The position numbers and the translations under genes were made by a program. 64,000 bases of DNA from Apostichopus japonicus (taxonomy: Eukaryota; Echinodermata; Holothuroidea; Aspidochirotida; Stichopodidae). The stretch lies in assembly GCF_037975245.1 (NCBI RefSeq), contig NC_092574.1, positions 4,704,713 through 4,768,712 on the forward strand, in the 5' to 3' direction. Shown here one piece after another: positions 1 through 10,325 of the stretch. Each line of letters starts with the position of its first letter. Position 1 is the first letter of the stretch. The notes under the pieces were generated by a model. The model was not told where the DNA came from. It was given only the letters and a program-made list of their open reading frames with translations, and ran no database searches.

Positions 1-470
1 TTTATTGTCCATGGACGACAATTCTCTTTTTTGCATACATTTGGACCCACCCTTACTCCACTTTATATGGAGAAATGAAGTTATGAAAAATATTATCCAT
101 TGATCGAAAATACTTTTATCACCAAAAGCAGCAAAGCAAAAGTAGCCTCTGTGATATCATACTAGCAGATCCATTTTATTGGATAAAAACAAGCTTTGCA
201 AATTAACTGTGAGTGGTACAGTTCTTCCTGTGGTAGTGCAAAGCTTTCTACAATTTGTTTTCAAAGGTTACATATTTCTTGGGAAAACTTTATTGGTACC
301 ATGTTATTTCATATTGAGTAATTTAGGAAGTGATTGATACGAAATCACAATATCTGTGGTAAACTCGATTTATAGGTTATGTCTTACATGCAGCAGAAAA
401 AAAAATTGGTTGAGTTTGTTGTTTACTTACAGTCAGTCAGACATCTGTTAAAGGTACAATTTCATACTGC
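1..470. other. Non-coding, probably arfaptin upstream intron or flank
   Basis: No exon, RNA gene or repeat was recognised here. Because the first arfaptin exon visible in the window begins in mid-protein, this sequence is probably part of an upstream intron. That placement is inference. Confidence 0.4.
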
Positions 471-487
471 CTACATGTATGCAGTTA

Positions 488-912
488 CTTGCAAGCCTAT
501 CTGTAATACCAGCCCAGGCTATGTAACTGTCATGTGTAGGCTATAGCAGTCAGCCTACATTTATACAGAACTTTACTTGCAAGCCTATCTGTAATACCAG
601 CCCAGGCTATGTAACTGTCATGTGTAGGCCATAGCAGTCAGCCTACATTTATACAAATACTTGCAAGCTTATCTGTAGTACCAACCCCAGACTAAGTAAC
701 TGTGTAATGTGTAGGCTATAGCAGTCAGCCTACATGTATAGCTACATGCAAGCCTATCTGTTATACCAGCCCAGGCTATGTTACTGTGCAGTGCATAGGC
801 TATAGCAGTCAGCCTGCATGTATACAGTTACTTGCAAGCCTATCTGTAGCACCAACCCAGGATATGTAACTATGTAAGGTGTAGGCTTTAGAAGTCAGCC
901 TGCATGTATACA
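488..912. repeat. Tandem repeat, five units of about 86 bp
   Basis: Five consecutive units start with CTTGCAAGCC or a close variant at about 488, 576, 660, 745 and 831, so the spacing is 84-88 bp. Each unit continues through words such as CCAGCCCAGGCTATGTAACTG and GCAGTCAGCCTACAT. The last two units are the most diverged. It lies upstream of the visible arfaptin exons. Confidence 0.9.
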
Positions 913-2148
913 ATTCTAAACGTTAATAAAAACTCAAATTAAGGAAAGATACTGTTTTAGATAATCTTTTAGCAACCAAATATTAAAATAACTGCTGTTC
1001 TATACAACAAAGACAGTTGAAATAGGAACATCCTGTTAGTCTTTATCAGACAGAGGTCACTGGTTCAAACTCTGTACAGTCGTTCATTGGTACTATAAAC
1101 TACAGTGCATATCGTGTAGTTCATGGACCGTACTAGAAGCATACATAGTAGATAGTTAGTTTTGTGACAGAAAACATGTACTACACAGCTCTGTTTCTCA
1201 TGCCCTCAAGCATTAGAATGCCAAAAATGTATAATGTGATATCCCAGAACGACTTCACAGTTAAAGCACAGTTAATGAAATATTGTTTCCATACTTTTTC
1301 AACATTGATGTGTGAAGTAAATTTTTCCATGGTGTTTGCATGTAATGGTAGTTTCTTTATGTACTTTACTTGTAGTTGTTTATTATTAGAACATGAGAAT
1401 GTTTGTCTTTGTGGTATTGCATGGAGGTATATGCTGCCTTGGTAACTGATTAACCCATGTGAAGATTGGCTACAGGAGTCTTTCAAATTGATCACTGTAT
1501 AATTTTTGGTCAAAAAGATCAATGGGCTTTCACAGTAGACATTTGAAAGCACTATTCCAGGAGGTCAACGTTTTTGAAGTACAGCACATCAGCAGTAATG
1601 ACCAGGGGGGGGGGGGATACTAGATTCCGGTTCAACGTTCATAAACAACTGGTGGAGCTTCTTCATCTCCATCACAGTTCCTTCTTCTTCTCTAAAACTA
1701 TAAAGTTTCATCCAGAAAATTTCAAAAGGGAGAGATGATAAGATAGGCCTTGGCATCATCATCATTAACAAGTGGGGCGGGAGCAAGGACTCATCTAGGG
1801 TCACTTGGATCGCCTCCCAACATAACCTCATTGGCTCATTTTGCTGAGATTGAGCAAATCAAAAATTAAACAAACGCTTTGGTGTCCTGTCTTGGTGAAT
1901 ACAAACATTCAAGCTAAATCAATAGTTAGATGCATATGTAATATATTGAAAAGCAAATTTGCTTACGCACTGATCATTTTTGGCTGGACTTTGTACAGTC
2001 ATTGATTCAACTGCCAGGGAAGCAATTATAAATAAATAAATACGTGATTTATATAGCGCTTAATCACAAAAAGTATCAAATTGATGACTGTACTTTGCTA
2101 TATATGTTAAATGCATCCTTCAAAGGGCTCTCTGCAACAGACAGTATG
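913..2148. other. Non-coding; short LINE-tail-like fragment near 2026-2070
   Basis: No gene was recognised. A G-run lies at about 1605-1615. At about 2026-2070 the sequence reads (AAAT)n followed by ATTTATATAGCGC. On the minus strand this resembles the 3' end of CR1/L2-type LINEs (AGCGCTATATAAAT then a short-repeat tail), so it is probably a truncated element end. The short open frames at 1164-1552 look like chance. Confidence 0.4.
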
Positions 2149-2467
2149 CAGGGATGTGCCCAGGATATCCTGAGTGCGGGGTATACTGATCGCCGTCCTA
2201 GGGGAGGGGTCTAAGGGGAGGGGTGACATTTTTCGATTTACATTTTATTAAACGATATTATTAAACAATTTCTCTTTTACCCCCCAATGGGGGTAAACGA
2301 GGATACATGTGGCCCAATTTATGTTGAATATAATGTTAGGAATGTCAGGATTTTAGATGATAATAGTGCTGGGTGGGATTCACGATTTTTAAGACAGTGC
2401 TGGGCGGTAATTTTTAGTGCTGGGCGGGTCCGCCCAGTGCCGCCCAGCATGGGCACGCACATCCCTG
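2149..2467. mobile_element. Short inverted-repeat (MITE-like) element
   Basis: The left end reads CAGGGATGTGCCCA and the right end is GCACATCCCTG, giving an 11-bp terminal inverted repeat, CAGGGATGTGC. The six bases AGTATG lie immediately outside both ends (2143-2148 and 2468-2473), which fits a target-site duplication; hAT elements usually make 8 bp. The interior carries G-rich GGGGAGGGG words and repeated GTGCTGGGCGG. It encodes nothing convincing and sits just upstream of an arfaptin exon, probably in an intron. Confidence 0.7.
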
Positions 2468-2829
2468 AGTATGTATTTGTGCTATGCATTGTGATTTGCA
2501 TAAAATTCAAAGCTCAGCATATTGCCTACTGTTCAGTCTTGAATAGAGCAGACAATACAACTGCCCTTGTATGTGTCCAATTATTGTTTGGTTCTGCACT
2601 TTGTGCATGAGCACAGGATGGTTTTACTTGAATTTTACATTCAAAATTTGGGCTAATAGGTACGTCATCATGATTGTGTGATTAGTTACTACATAATAGT
2701 AACATTAAAGATTGTTTATACCATTGCGATTGAATGAATAATGAGGCCTTACTATCGTACTTATCATTGCTCTCTGAAATATCTTATTTTTCCCCAACAA
2801 TATTCTTTTTCTTATCAATGGTTTAGCAG

Positions 2830-3059
2830 CAAGAGTAGGAGGAACTGGACCAACCTCACAGAGTGGCAGTGCCCCAGTCACACCCTCCTCTAATCAAACA
2901 GGGGGTTATGATCCTGGTAGTCGGAACAGCTTTGGAAGCGAGGGCAGCAACGGCAGTCCACTCCACGGACAAACGACGTCAGCTATCGCCAAGGCAAAGC
3001 TGGACAGTCTGAAGGTTTGGAGTGTGTCAACGTATAAGTGTACAAGACAAATGGTGCAG
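2830..3059 (+). CDS. Arfip: Arfaptin, internal exon (first one visible)
   Basis: This exon encodes a Ser/Gly/Thr-rich linker followed by KLDSLKVWSVSTYKCTRQMV, which matches the conserved arfaptin segment just before the AH (BAR-like) domain. Arfaptins are dimeric crescent-shaped proteins that bind Arl1/Arf1 and Rac GTPases and sense curved membranes at the trans-Golgi. The acceptor is TTTAGCAG; a start at 2827 is also possible because AG occurs twice, and that would add one codon. The donor is CAG|GTAAGC and the exon ends in phase 0. Upstream exons, including the start codon, were not found and probably lie before the window. Identification is from family knowledge of the conserved motif and is strengthened by the next three exons joining in frame. 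Confidence 0.85.
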
Positions 3060-3139
3060 GTAAGCCAGAGATTTGTAGTACAGGGTAGCCAACTATAGTA
3101 AACAGAGGAAACTGTTTGGAATTTATTGTAACACCAAGC

Positions 3140-3625
3140 TTAGGAACATATACTGGACTTACCAATAGTCACATCTGGTACTGTTCTTAACCAATTTAGT
3201 TAAAACTTGTATTGTACTTACCACTAGTCACACCTCCTACTGTACTTAGCCAGTGGTTAAAACTCCTACAGTAGTTACCGCTTGTCACACCTGGTAGAGT
3301 ACTTACCACTAGTCACACCTGGTTCTGTAAGTACCACTAGTCACACCTCGTACTGTACTTACCAATATAGTTAAAACTCTTACTGTACTTACCACTAGTC
3401 ACACCTAGTAATGTAATTACCACTAGTCACACCTAGTACTGTACTTAACCAATATAGTTTAACTCATAATGTACTTACCACTAGTCACCTGGTACTGTAA
3501 TTACCACTAGTCACACCTAGTACTGTAATTACCACTAGTAACACCTAGTACTGTAATTACCACTAGTCACACGTAGTACTGTACTTAACCAATATAGTTT
3601 GAACTTGTACTGTACTTATTACTTG
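3140..3625. repeat. Minisatellite, ACTAGTCACACC-type units
   Basis: Degenerate tandem units built on TACTGTACTTACCACTAGTC and ACACCTAGTACTGTA, with a second variant containing CCAATATAGTTTAAACT-like sequence. Unit length varies around 30-40 bp. The array lies inside an arfaptin intron close to the splice donor at 3060. Confidence 0.85.
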
Positions 3626-4984
3626 TTTCATTCTGATCACCCATGATCAGCAGATGATGAGTTATAATATTGGTCAAAGGTCATGTGGTGTCAAAACAGA
3701 AATAATCATGTAAAAATCAGATTTTCAGGCTTTCTTTGTGATGTGATTGAAACCTGGTCACAGTGATGAGAATATGATGGGTCAGTGATGATGTGGTTGA
3801 TTGCTAGGTACAGTATATGATCAGATGGGTCACCCTGGTCAGCCCAAGCATCACACCCCACCTAGTAAAAGAATTTGTCCAAATTTAGCTGATACCATCT
3901 GTGTTCTGTACAAATGTCGTCCTGGCTCAAGTTTCATCTTCAATATATATGTGTTAAGTGGTAATTACATTGTATAGGACTTGAGCTATATAGCATCATT
4001 GATACTCTAACTTAACACAAGTTTACAATTTGTAAAAACATTTTCAGCCGGAATGTGATGTTAAGTGGATAAGGTACTGTAGTGGACACAGTAGAAACAA
4101 CTGACTGAAACACATGGTCAGAAGAAGTGCAAACATTTGGCAAGCTTCCAGTACGATGACACTTGTTAATGTTAGGACAGAAATTAAGGTACCATAATTA
4201 GACAGAAGTGAGGGGCAGGAGCAAATTTCCAAAATGAATTGCAAACAAGTAGTTGCATGCATATCAATTAGGCAGGGGATATGACCGTCAATGTCTAAAA
4301 TGGAGCATCCTACTTTAAACTAATACGATGGCTTCGATCTGTTATCATCAGAAACTTTCACAATTATTTTGTGATAAAAATATGGCAAAGAGGCGTTAAC
4401 ATTATGAAGTGAGCACTGTCATGTTAAGCTATGTACAAATGATACATATACGAACTAAAAGCAAGGCCACCTGGACACAAGTGCAATAGTGTATTTATAC
4501 ATGTGTCTATGAGTACAGAAGATGCAGCAATGTTTGCCAATTTGTAACAGGTGCTATGAAACTGTCCTTGGGCTACCATTATCACCAACCAAAGCTGATG
4601 GGATCCTACTTTTAGATTCCCTGATCATTTGAAGTCAGAATCTTATTTGAAGTGCTCTCATACAAAATGTGGCAAGGAATCACAAACTCAACTGGCTCTC
4701 TGGTTACTGTTGTCATTGTGTTAAGTAAATGGCAGGGCGTGTCAACGAAATTAGATCAAATATTGTTTTATTCTTTGCCAAAGATGAGAGAAATCGGTGC
4801 AAATGTGAAGGCACATGTACAGTATGTGAGTGTGTTGTAAAGGTGATAACTTGCGTTGAGTAGCTAAACAGATTTGGTACATAGATGTCCCTTACATTGA
4901 GTTGCTGCTGCTTTTGTATAATAGGTGAAGGTATAAAATGATGCACAATTAGGTCTGATTTATAATCTTGGGCACTACATACCA

Positions 4985-5400
4985 TAGACAATGATATCTG
5001 TTCAATATTGCATACAACTACAGTATTTCAACTACAAACTATTTCTGATGGTGTTCAAATGTATGCACAATGTAGGACCCAGCTACCTCACCAACTTGTT
5101 TCAGCTACGACCATCATCCGCACGCTCACTTCGCTCTAATTCATCGCTGATGTTACTCATCCCTAGAGTAAAAACACAGACTTACGGCTTGAGAACGTTC
5201 ACATCCAGTGCACCGTGCCTGTGAAACTCACTTCCAGAACATGTAAAAATGTGCAATACTGTGAACAGTTTCAAATCAGCCCTCAAAACGTATCTTTTCA
5301 CCCAAGCATATATGTTATAATTGTTATTATTTGTTAAGCGCTACGAAAATTATTTCATAGTTGGTTTGGCACTATATAAAAACTATGTATTATTATGATT
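4985..5400 (+). mobile_element. Decayed 3' end of a non-LTR retrotransposon
   Basis: Translation at 4991-5224 gives YKLFLMVFKCMHNVGPSYLT followed by LFQLRPSSARSLRSNSSLML. This is typical of the C-terminal end of CR1/Jockey-like LINE ORF2 proteins. After one stop, the frame continues as NSLPEHVKMCNTVNSFKSAL. The 3' end has GCACTATATAAA and an (ATT)n-like tail, as in L2/CR1 3' ends. The rest of the LINE is absent, so this is a 5'-truncated insertion in an arfaptin intron. Confidence 0.75.
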
Positions 5401-5990
5401 ATTATTTGTGTCAGAGAAAAGATGCTTGTGCATTTGGGGACGTACACACACCTTTCACTTAGTTTGAATCTATGGCCTCAGAGGTGGCTCATTTGTCTGT
5501 GGTGTTCGTTAATTTTAGGGAATGTGGACTTGTTGGAAAGTTGTCAAAATATTTCGCAATGAACTAAATAAAATCATGTTTTTTTTATTCATTCTTAACA
5601 GTTGTTAAAGGGGCTGGTGGCAGAATTGATTTGTAAGCTCAATTTAGGGAAATGAAATGTCCATGGTTTTAGAGGGCATCTATGTTATATTTTTCACATA
5701 TGAAGAATTCCATTAATGAATATGGGCATAGGATTTATGTGTGCAATCCTTGTAAACAATTCATTTGGTCGGCGTCCACAAGTGTGTGTATCAAATACCT
5801 CTGTAATTGTCAATAGAACCAAACCTCTGTGATCTTCTGGTTCTGACGTATGTTACAATTAAATCAGTTGCTCTGTCAATCAGGTGACAGTATAAAATTT
5901 TAAGGCAAGGAATCACAAAGCCTTCTGGCTTTCTTGTTCTTTGGGGGGTTAAAACTGTACATTTGCATCCATCTTTCATGTCTACCTCAG

Positions 5991-6349
5991 GAAAGGCTTG
6001 GAAAAGCATCTCGGACAGTTGACCTTCAGCTAGAAGCGCAGATTGAGGTTCTACGAGACACACAGAGGAAGTACTCACACATCTTAAAGCTAGCCAAAAC
6101 CCTGACTAGTCAATACTATCTGGTGGTGCAGACTCAGCGGTCCCTGGGAGATGCATTTGGAGAACTGGCTGCAAAGTCTCCAGAACTTCAAGAGGAATTC
6201 AGCTACAATGCAGACACACAGAAGTCGTTATGCGGTAACGGGGAGATCCTACTCAGCGCCCTCAATTTCTTCACGTCCAGCGTGAACACCCTGTGCAATA
6301 AGACAATGGAGGATTCACTGATAACAGTCAAGCTGTATGAATCAGCAAG
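5991..6349 (+). CDS. Arfip: Arfaptin, AH-domain exon
   Basis: Encodes [20 protein letters not shown] and continues through [28 protein letters not shown] and [20 protein letters not shown]. This is the first long helical part of the arfaptin homology domain, which forms the dimeric crescent and binds small GTPases and phosphoinositides. The acceptor is CTACCTCAG|GAAAGG and the donor AAG|GTAAGG. The exon joins the previous one in phase 0 and leaves two bases (AG) that make Arg with the first base of the next exon. The exon is full-length relative to the family, with no stop or gap. Confidence 0.93.
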
Positions 6350-7219
6350 GTAAGGATGATGTTTTGTAAGAATATTCTTCACTACAGTGGGAAATATGTA
6401 ATGCTGGGTTCATATAATTAACAGTAGTGGAAATGCTGTACAACAGGGATATATTGTTATATAAAAAAAAAGGTGCACTTTATGATCAAAAGAGCACACT
6501 TCCTATGTGTATATCCTTCACAACAAGAACATTTCCTGTGGATATTTCTTGTGGATATTTCCTGTGGATATTTCCTATGGATATTCCTAGTGTTGGTGTG
6601 GATAATAAGGTAGCTCGTCTGAGAGCTCTGAGCTTTATTCAAAAGTAGGAGGCTCTACTTGAGAGGTAACCCACAACTACAATAGGCAGATTAGTAACTT
6701 CCTTTATGCCCTTTGCTTAGTTCTTTCGTTAATGTGGACCTGCTCTGAGCTGCTTAAATTCATCAACAATTGGTTATTGACTTCGGTCAGAGGGCCACTC
6801 AGTTTTCAATTTCGTGAAAGAAGGCTAATGTGAGCTTTTCTTTGATCCCAGAAAAAGGGAAAAAAATTGCGAATTTTTTTTTTATCATGTTTTGTTACAC
6901 TAAACTTAACCCTTCACAGCCTCAGGAATACAAGGTATGTTTAAAGTACAAACAGTAATGTTGATAAATGTCATACTGGGTATGTGGCTTGCCAATAATA
7001 AGCACTTGTAAGTTTCCTATTGTGTTTGGTGAGGGTCATCGGTGAGATTTGAGATCAGTAGAAATTAAAATATAGAACTATTATGAGCTCTCTATCCCAA
7101 GAATCAGTCATTGTAAAATGTTTGTACATTCACTGTCCATGCATTGTCCAGTACTTTAACGCCTGTGTTAAGTTTTCTGTACTCGACGAACTGAGATTGG
7201 TTTTTTTTCCCATCCATAG
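6350..7219 (+). other. Arfaptin intron with short tandem repeat
   Basis: GT...AG intron. About five 15-bp units of the type TTTCCTGTGGATATT lie at 6528-6590. The rest shows nothing recognisable. The acceptor is CATCCATAG|G, preceded by a T tract. Confidence 0.8.
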
Positions 7220-7394
7220 GATTGAGTATGATGCCTATAGGGCTGACATGGAAAGCTTGCAGTTAGGACCAAAGGATGCCACAACACAGGCCAAGTTACA
7301 CGAGTCACAACTCAAGTACGAACGGCAAAAACAAAAGTTTGACAAATTACGACAGGACGTAGCCGTCAAACTCAAATTCTTGGACGAAAATAAG
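7220..7394 (+). CDS. Arfip: Arfaptin, AH-domain exon
   Basis: Encodes IEYDAYRADMESLQLGPKDA, then a charged coiled segment (KLHESQLKYERQKQKFDKLR), then QDVAVKLKFLDENK. It follows the arfaptin order seen in vertebrates, where IEYDAYR...LNLGPRD...KLKFLEENK is diagnostic. The first base completes an Arg codon from the previous exon and the donor is AAG|GTAAGC in phase 0. The length (58 codons plus one base) fits without insertion. Confidence 0.93.
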
Positions 7395-9493
7395 GTAAGC
7401 CGTCAGCTGAATGAAATTTGCCATGATACAGTCTGGAACAAATCAGAAACAAATTAGGGAATAATCTTAGGTATATGTTTCACAATCACTTATAAATGAA
7501 CTTCTCGCTCTCGGTAACTTTACATGTATGCTTTGTTTTTGTGAAGTTTTATGTCATTGTTTAGCAGAGGGTAGCTAATCATTTCTTCAAGTTATTTTCT
7601 TTGTACAAGCATGCATTGAAACACAAACTATGATCATACTAATCTGCTGCAACATTGTAGTAATAAAGTGCCTTACCCATCCATGTCCCCTTATTCTGGT
7701 AAATCACTGATCCTCTATAAATCCACATGCCCATCCTTGGAAGTGACTATACCCCATCCATCCACATCCCACCCTCTAAACTGACATTTACCCGAACACA
7801 TCCACTTCCCCACCTTGTGAAATGACTGTTCCCCTACCCATCCACATCCTCAAGTGGGAAGTTATGTTTGCCCTTACTCATCCACACCCCATCCTGGGAA
7901 GTCACTGTTCCTATATCATCCATGTCACCCCACCCAAACCTGTGATTTAACTTTCCCATATCATCTATGTCCCACACCCTGTGAAAGTGATGGTTCCTCT
8001 ACCCATCCATGTCCCCATCCCGTTTAGTGATGGTTCCTCTACCCATCCATGTCCCCATTCCGTTTAGTGATGGTTCCTCTACCCATCCATGTCACCATCC
8101 ATGTTTAGTGATGGTTCCTCTACCCATCCATGTCCCCATTCCGTTTAGTGATGGTTCCTCTACCCATCCATGTCACCATCCATGTTTAGTGATGGTTCCT
8201 CTACCCATCCATGTCACCGTCCACGTTTAGTGATGGTTCCTCTACCCATCCATGTCCCCATCCCGTTTAGTGATGGTTCCTCTACCCATCCATGTCCCCA
8301 TTCCGTTTAGTGATGGTTCCTCTACCCATCCATGTCACCATCCATGTTTAGTGATGGTTCCTCTACCCATCCATGTCACCATCCACGTTTAGTGATGGTT
8401 CCTCTACCCATCCATGTCCCCATCCAGTTTAGTGATGGTTCCTCTACCCATCCATGTCCCCATCCCATGAAGTTACGGTTCCTCTACCCATCCATGTCCC
8501 CATCCAAGTGATGGTTCCTCTACCCATCTATGTCCCCATCCCGTTTAGTGATGGTTCCTCTACCCATCCATGTCCCATCCCGCTTGGTGACAGTTCCTCT
8601 ACCCATCCATGTCACCATCCTGTTTAGTAATGGTTCCTCTACCCATACATATCCCCATCCCGTTTAGTGATGGTTCCTATGCCCATCCATGTCCGCATCC
8701 CATTTAGTGATGGTTCCTCTACCCATCCATGTCCCCTCCCATGAAGTTATGGTTCCTCTACCCATCCATGTCCCCTCCCATGAAGTGATGGTTCCTCTAC
8801 CCATCCATGTCCCCATCCAAGTGATGGTTCCTCTACCCATCCATGTCCCCATCCCGTTTAGTGATGGTTCCTCTACCCATCCATGTCACCATCCCGTTTA
8901 GTGATGGTTCCTCTACCCATCCATGTCCCCTCCCATGAAGTGACGGTTTCTCTACCCATCCATGTCCCCATCCTGTTTAGTGATGGTTCCTCTACCCATC
9001 CATGTCCCCTCCCATGAAGTGACGGTTTCTCTACCCATCCATGTCCCCATCCTGTTTAGTGATGGTTCCTCTACCCATCCATGTCCCCATCCAAGTGATG
9101 GTTCCTCTACCCATCCATGTCCCCATCCCGTTTAGTGATGGTTCCTCTACCCATCCATGTCACCATCCTGTTTAGTGATGGTTCCTCTACCCATCCATGT
9201 CCCCTCCCATGAAGTGATGGTTCCTCTACCCATCCATGTCACCATCCCGTTTAGTGATGGTTCCTCTACCCATCCATGTCCCCTCCCATGAAGTGATGGT
9301 TCCTCTACCCATCCATGTCCCCATCCTGTTTAGTGATGGTTCCTCTACCCATCCATGTCCCCTCCCATGAAGTGATGGTTCCTCTACCCATCCATGTCCC
9401 CATACCTGCTGACTATGCTACTGTTTCTGTTGTTGCTTTTGGTAGTTTTATCTGCTAATATCGTCTTACTTAACATCTCTTCTCTTATTTCAG
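7395..9493 (+). other. Last arfaptin intron
   Basis: GT...AG intron filled mostly by a large minisatellite (7670-9402). The acceptor is CTCTTATTTCAG|GTG, about 90 bp after the array ends. Confidence 0.85.
7670..9402. repeat. Minisatellite, 36-41 bp units (GGTTCCTCTACCCATCCATG)
   Basis: About 35 regular units run from about 7985 to 9402, with a degenerate older part from about 7670. All share GTGATGGTTCCTCTACCCAT then CCATGTC. They differ at the end: CCCATCCCGTTTA (40 bp), ACCATCCATGTTTA (41 bp), CCCTCCCATGAA (39 bp) and CCCATCCAA (36 bp). The variants occur in mixed order. Open frames across this region (8009-8230, 8664-8901) are by-products of the repeat. Confidence 0.95.
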
Positions 9494-9652
9494 GTGAAGG
9501 TGATGCATAAGCAGCTTCTGTTGTTCCACAATGCCATAGCAGCGTACTTCTCCGGTAACCAGAAGGCCCTCGAGGCGACCTTGAAACAATTTAACATTCG
9601 TCCCAAGGTTCCTGGAGAGAATAAGCCATCATTCCTGGAGCAGAATCACTGA
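9494..9652 (+). CDS. Arfip: Arfaptin, terminal coding exon with stop
   Basis: Encodes [39 protein letters not shown] and a C-terminus with FLEQNH before TGA. This is the last helix of the arfaptin homology domain; vertebrate arfaptins end similarly (FHNA..AYFAGNQ..LE.TL.QF.IK...PSWLEEQ). Phase 0 joining and a stop at the expected family position indicate an intact C-terminus. The four visible exons together encode about 306 residues. Vertebrates have two paralogues; which this corresponds to cannot be told here. Confidence 0.93.
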   Translation: MKVMHKQLLLFHNAIAAYFSGNQKALEATLKQFNIRPKVPGENKPSFLEQNH

Positions 9653-10320
9653 TCAATACAGTTCTCTCTTGCATGAAGCCATCACAAGTTATTTTTCTCT
9701 TTCTTTTATGCTCTGTCTAATTGATGACAAAGTCAAGTGTGCAAGTTGCCAATGTCGAATTACTCTGTATTATCGTAGCGACACAGCTGCAAGCAAACTG
9801 CAAGAAAGACCAAAAACTCTGTGACACATACTCAAATGTTTAGGATTTGCATGTAGTAGCAGGAGATTTCTCTTTTTAATGTGAAAAAGCCCTAAACATT
9901 GTCTTGTGTGAACATTTCGGTATTGGAAGATGATGACTCAAAAAATTATTTAAAAATGTGAAGTTAATATTGGAACTGAGAATAGCTTGATTGGAGGAGA
10001 TTTGATACTTTTGTCTGTTAAATAGTTATGTTGAAGCATGAAACATTACTATTTAGAAGACAAAACAATTGGTGCATGAAGATTGTTGTGTGTGTGTCAG
10101 AAGTCGGAGATTTATTCACAAGATACTAATTATAAAAGAGAGGCATTTGAGAAGTTACAAATTCTCAAATAATTAAAATAAATTATCCCTACTGAGAGAA
10201 AATAACCCTTTTCTGAAAAAGATCCTGTCATGATCAAACATCAGTCCCTTTAACGTTTTACACATGTACCTACCTGGGCTGATTGCAGTAGATAAGCAGT
10301 TTGTTTACAGTTTTATCTCT
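9653..10320 (+). other. Arfaptin 3' UTR / flank
   Basis: AT-rich sequence after the arfaptin stop. AATAAA at 10177-10182 is a possible polyadenylation signal. No other feature was seen. Confidence 0.5.
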
Positions 10321-10325
10321 CTCTC

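Larger units (their letters stand above)
3060..5990 (+). other. Arfaptin intron
   Basis: GT (3060) to AG (5990) intron between two in-frame arfaptin exons. It carries a tandem array (about 3140-3625), a decayed LINE 3' end (about 4985-5400), and two copies of a short hairpin motif (about 4670 and 5903). At about 3670-3700 there is AAGGTCATGTGGTGTCA, similar to the AGGTCA-bearing repeat found later in the window. Nothing was recognised in 3730-4560 or 5401-5900. Confidence 0.75.

Noticed and set aside
3140..3625. CRISPR-like array
   Set aside because: Units are contiguous and degenerate with no unique spacers, and the DNA is eukaryotic.
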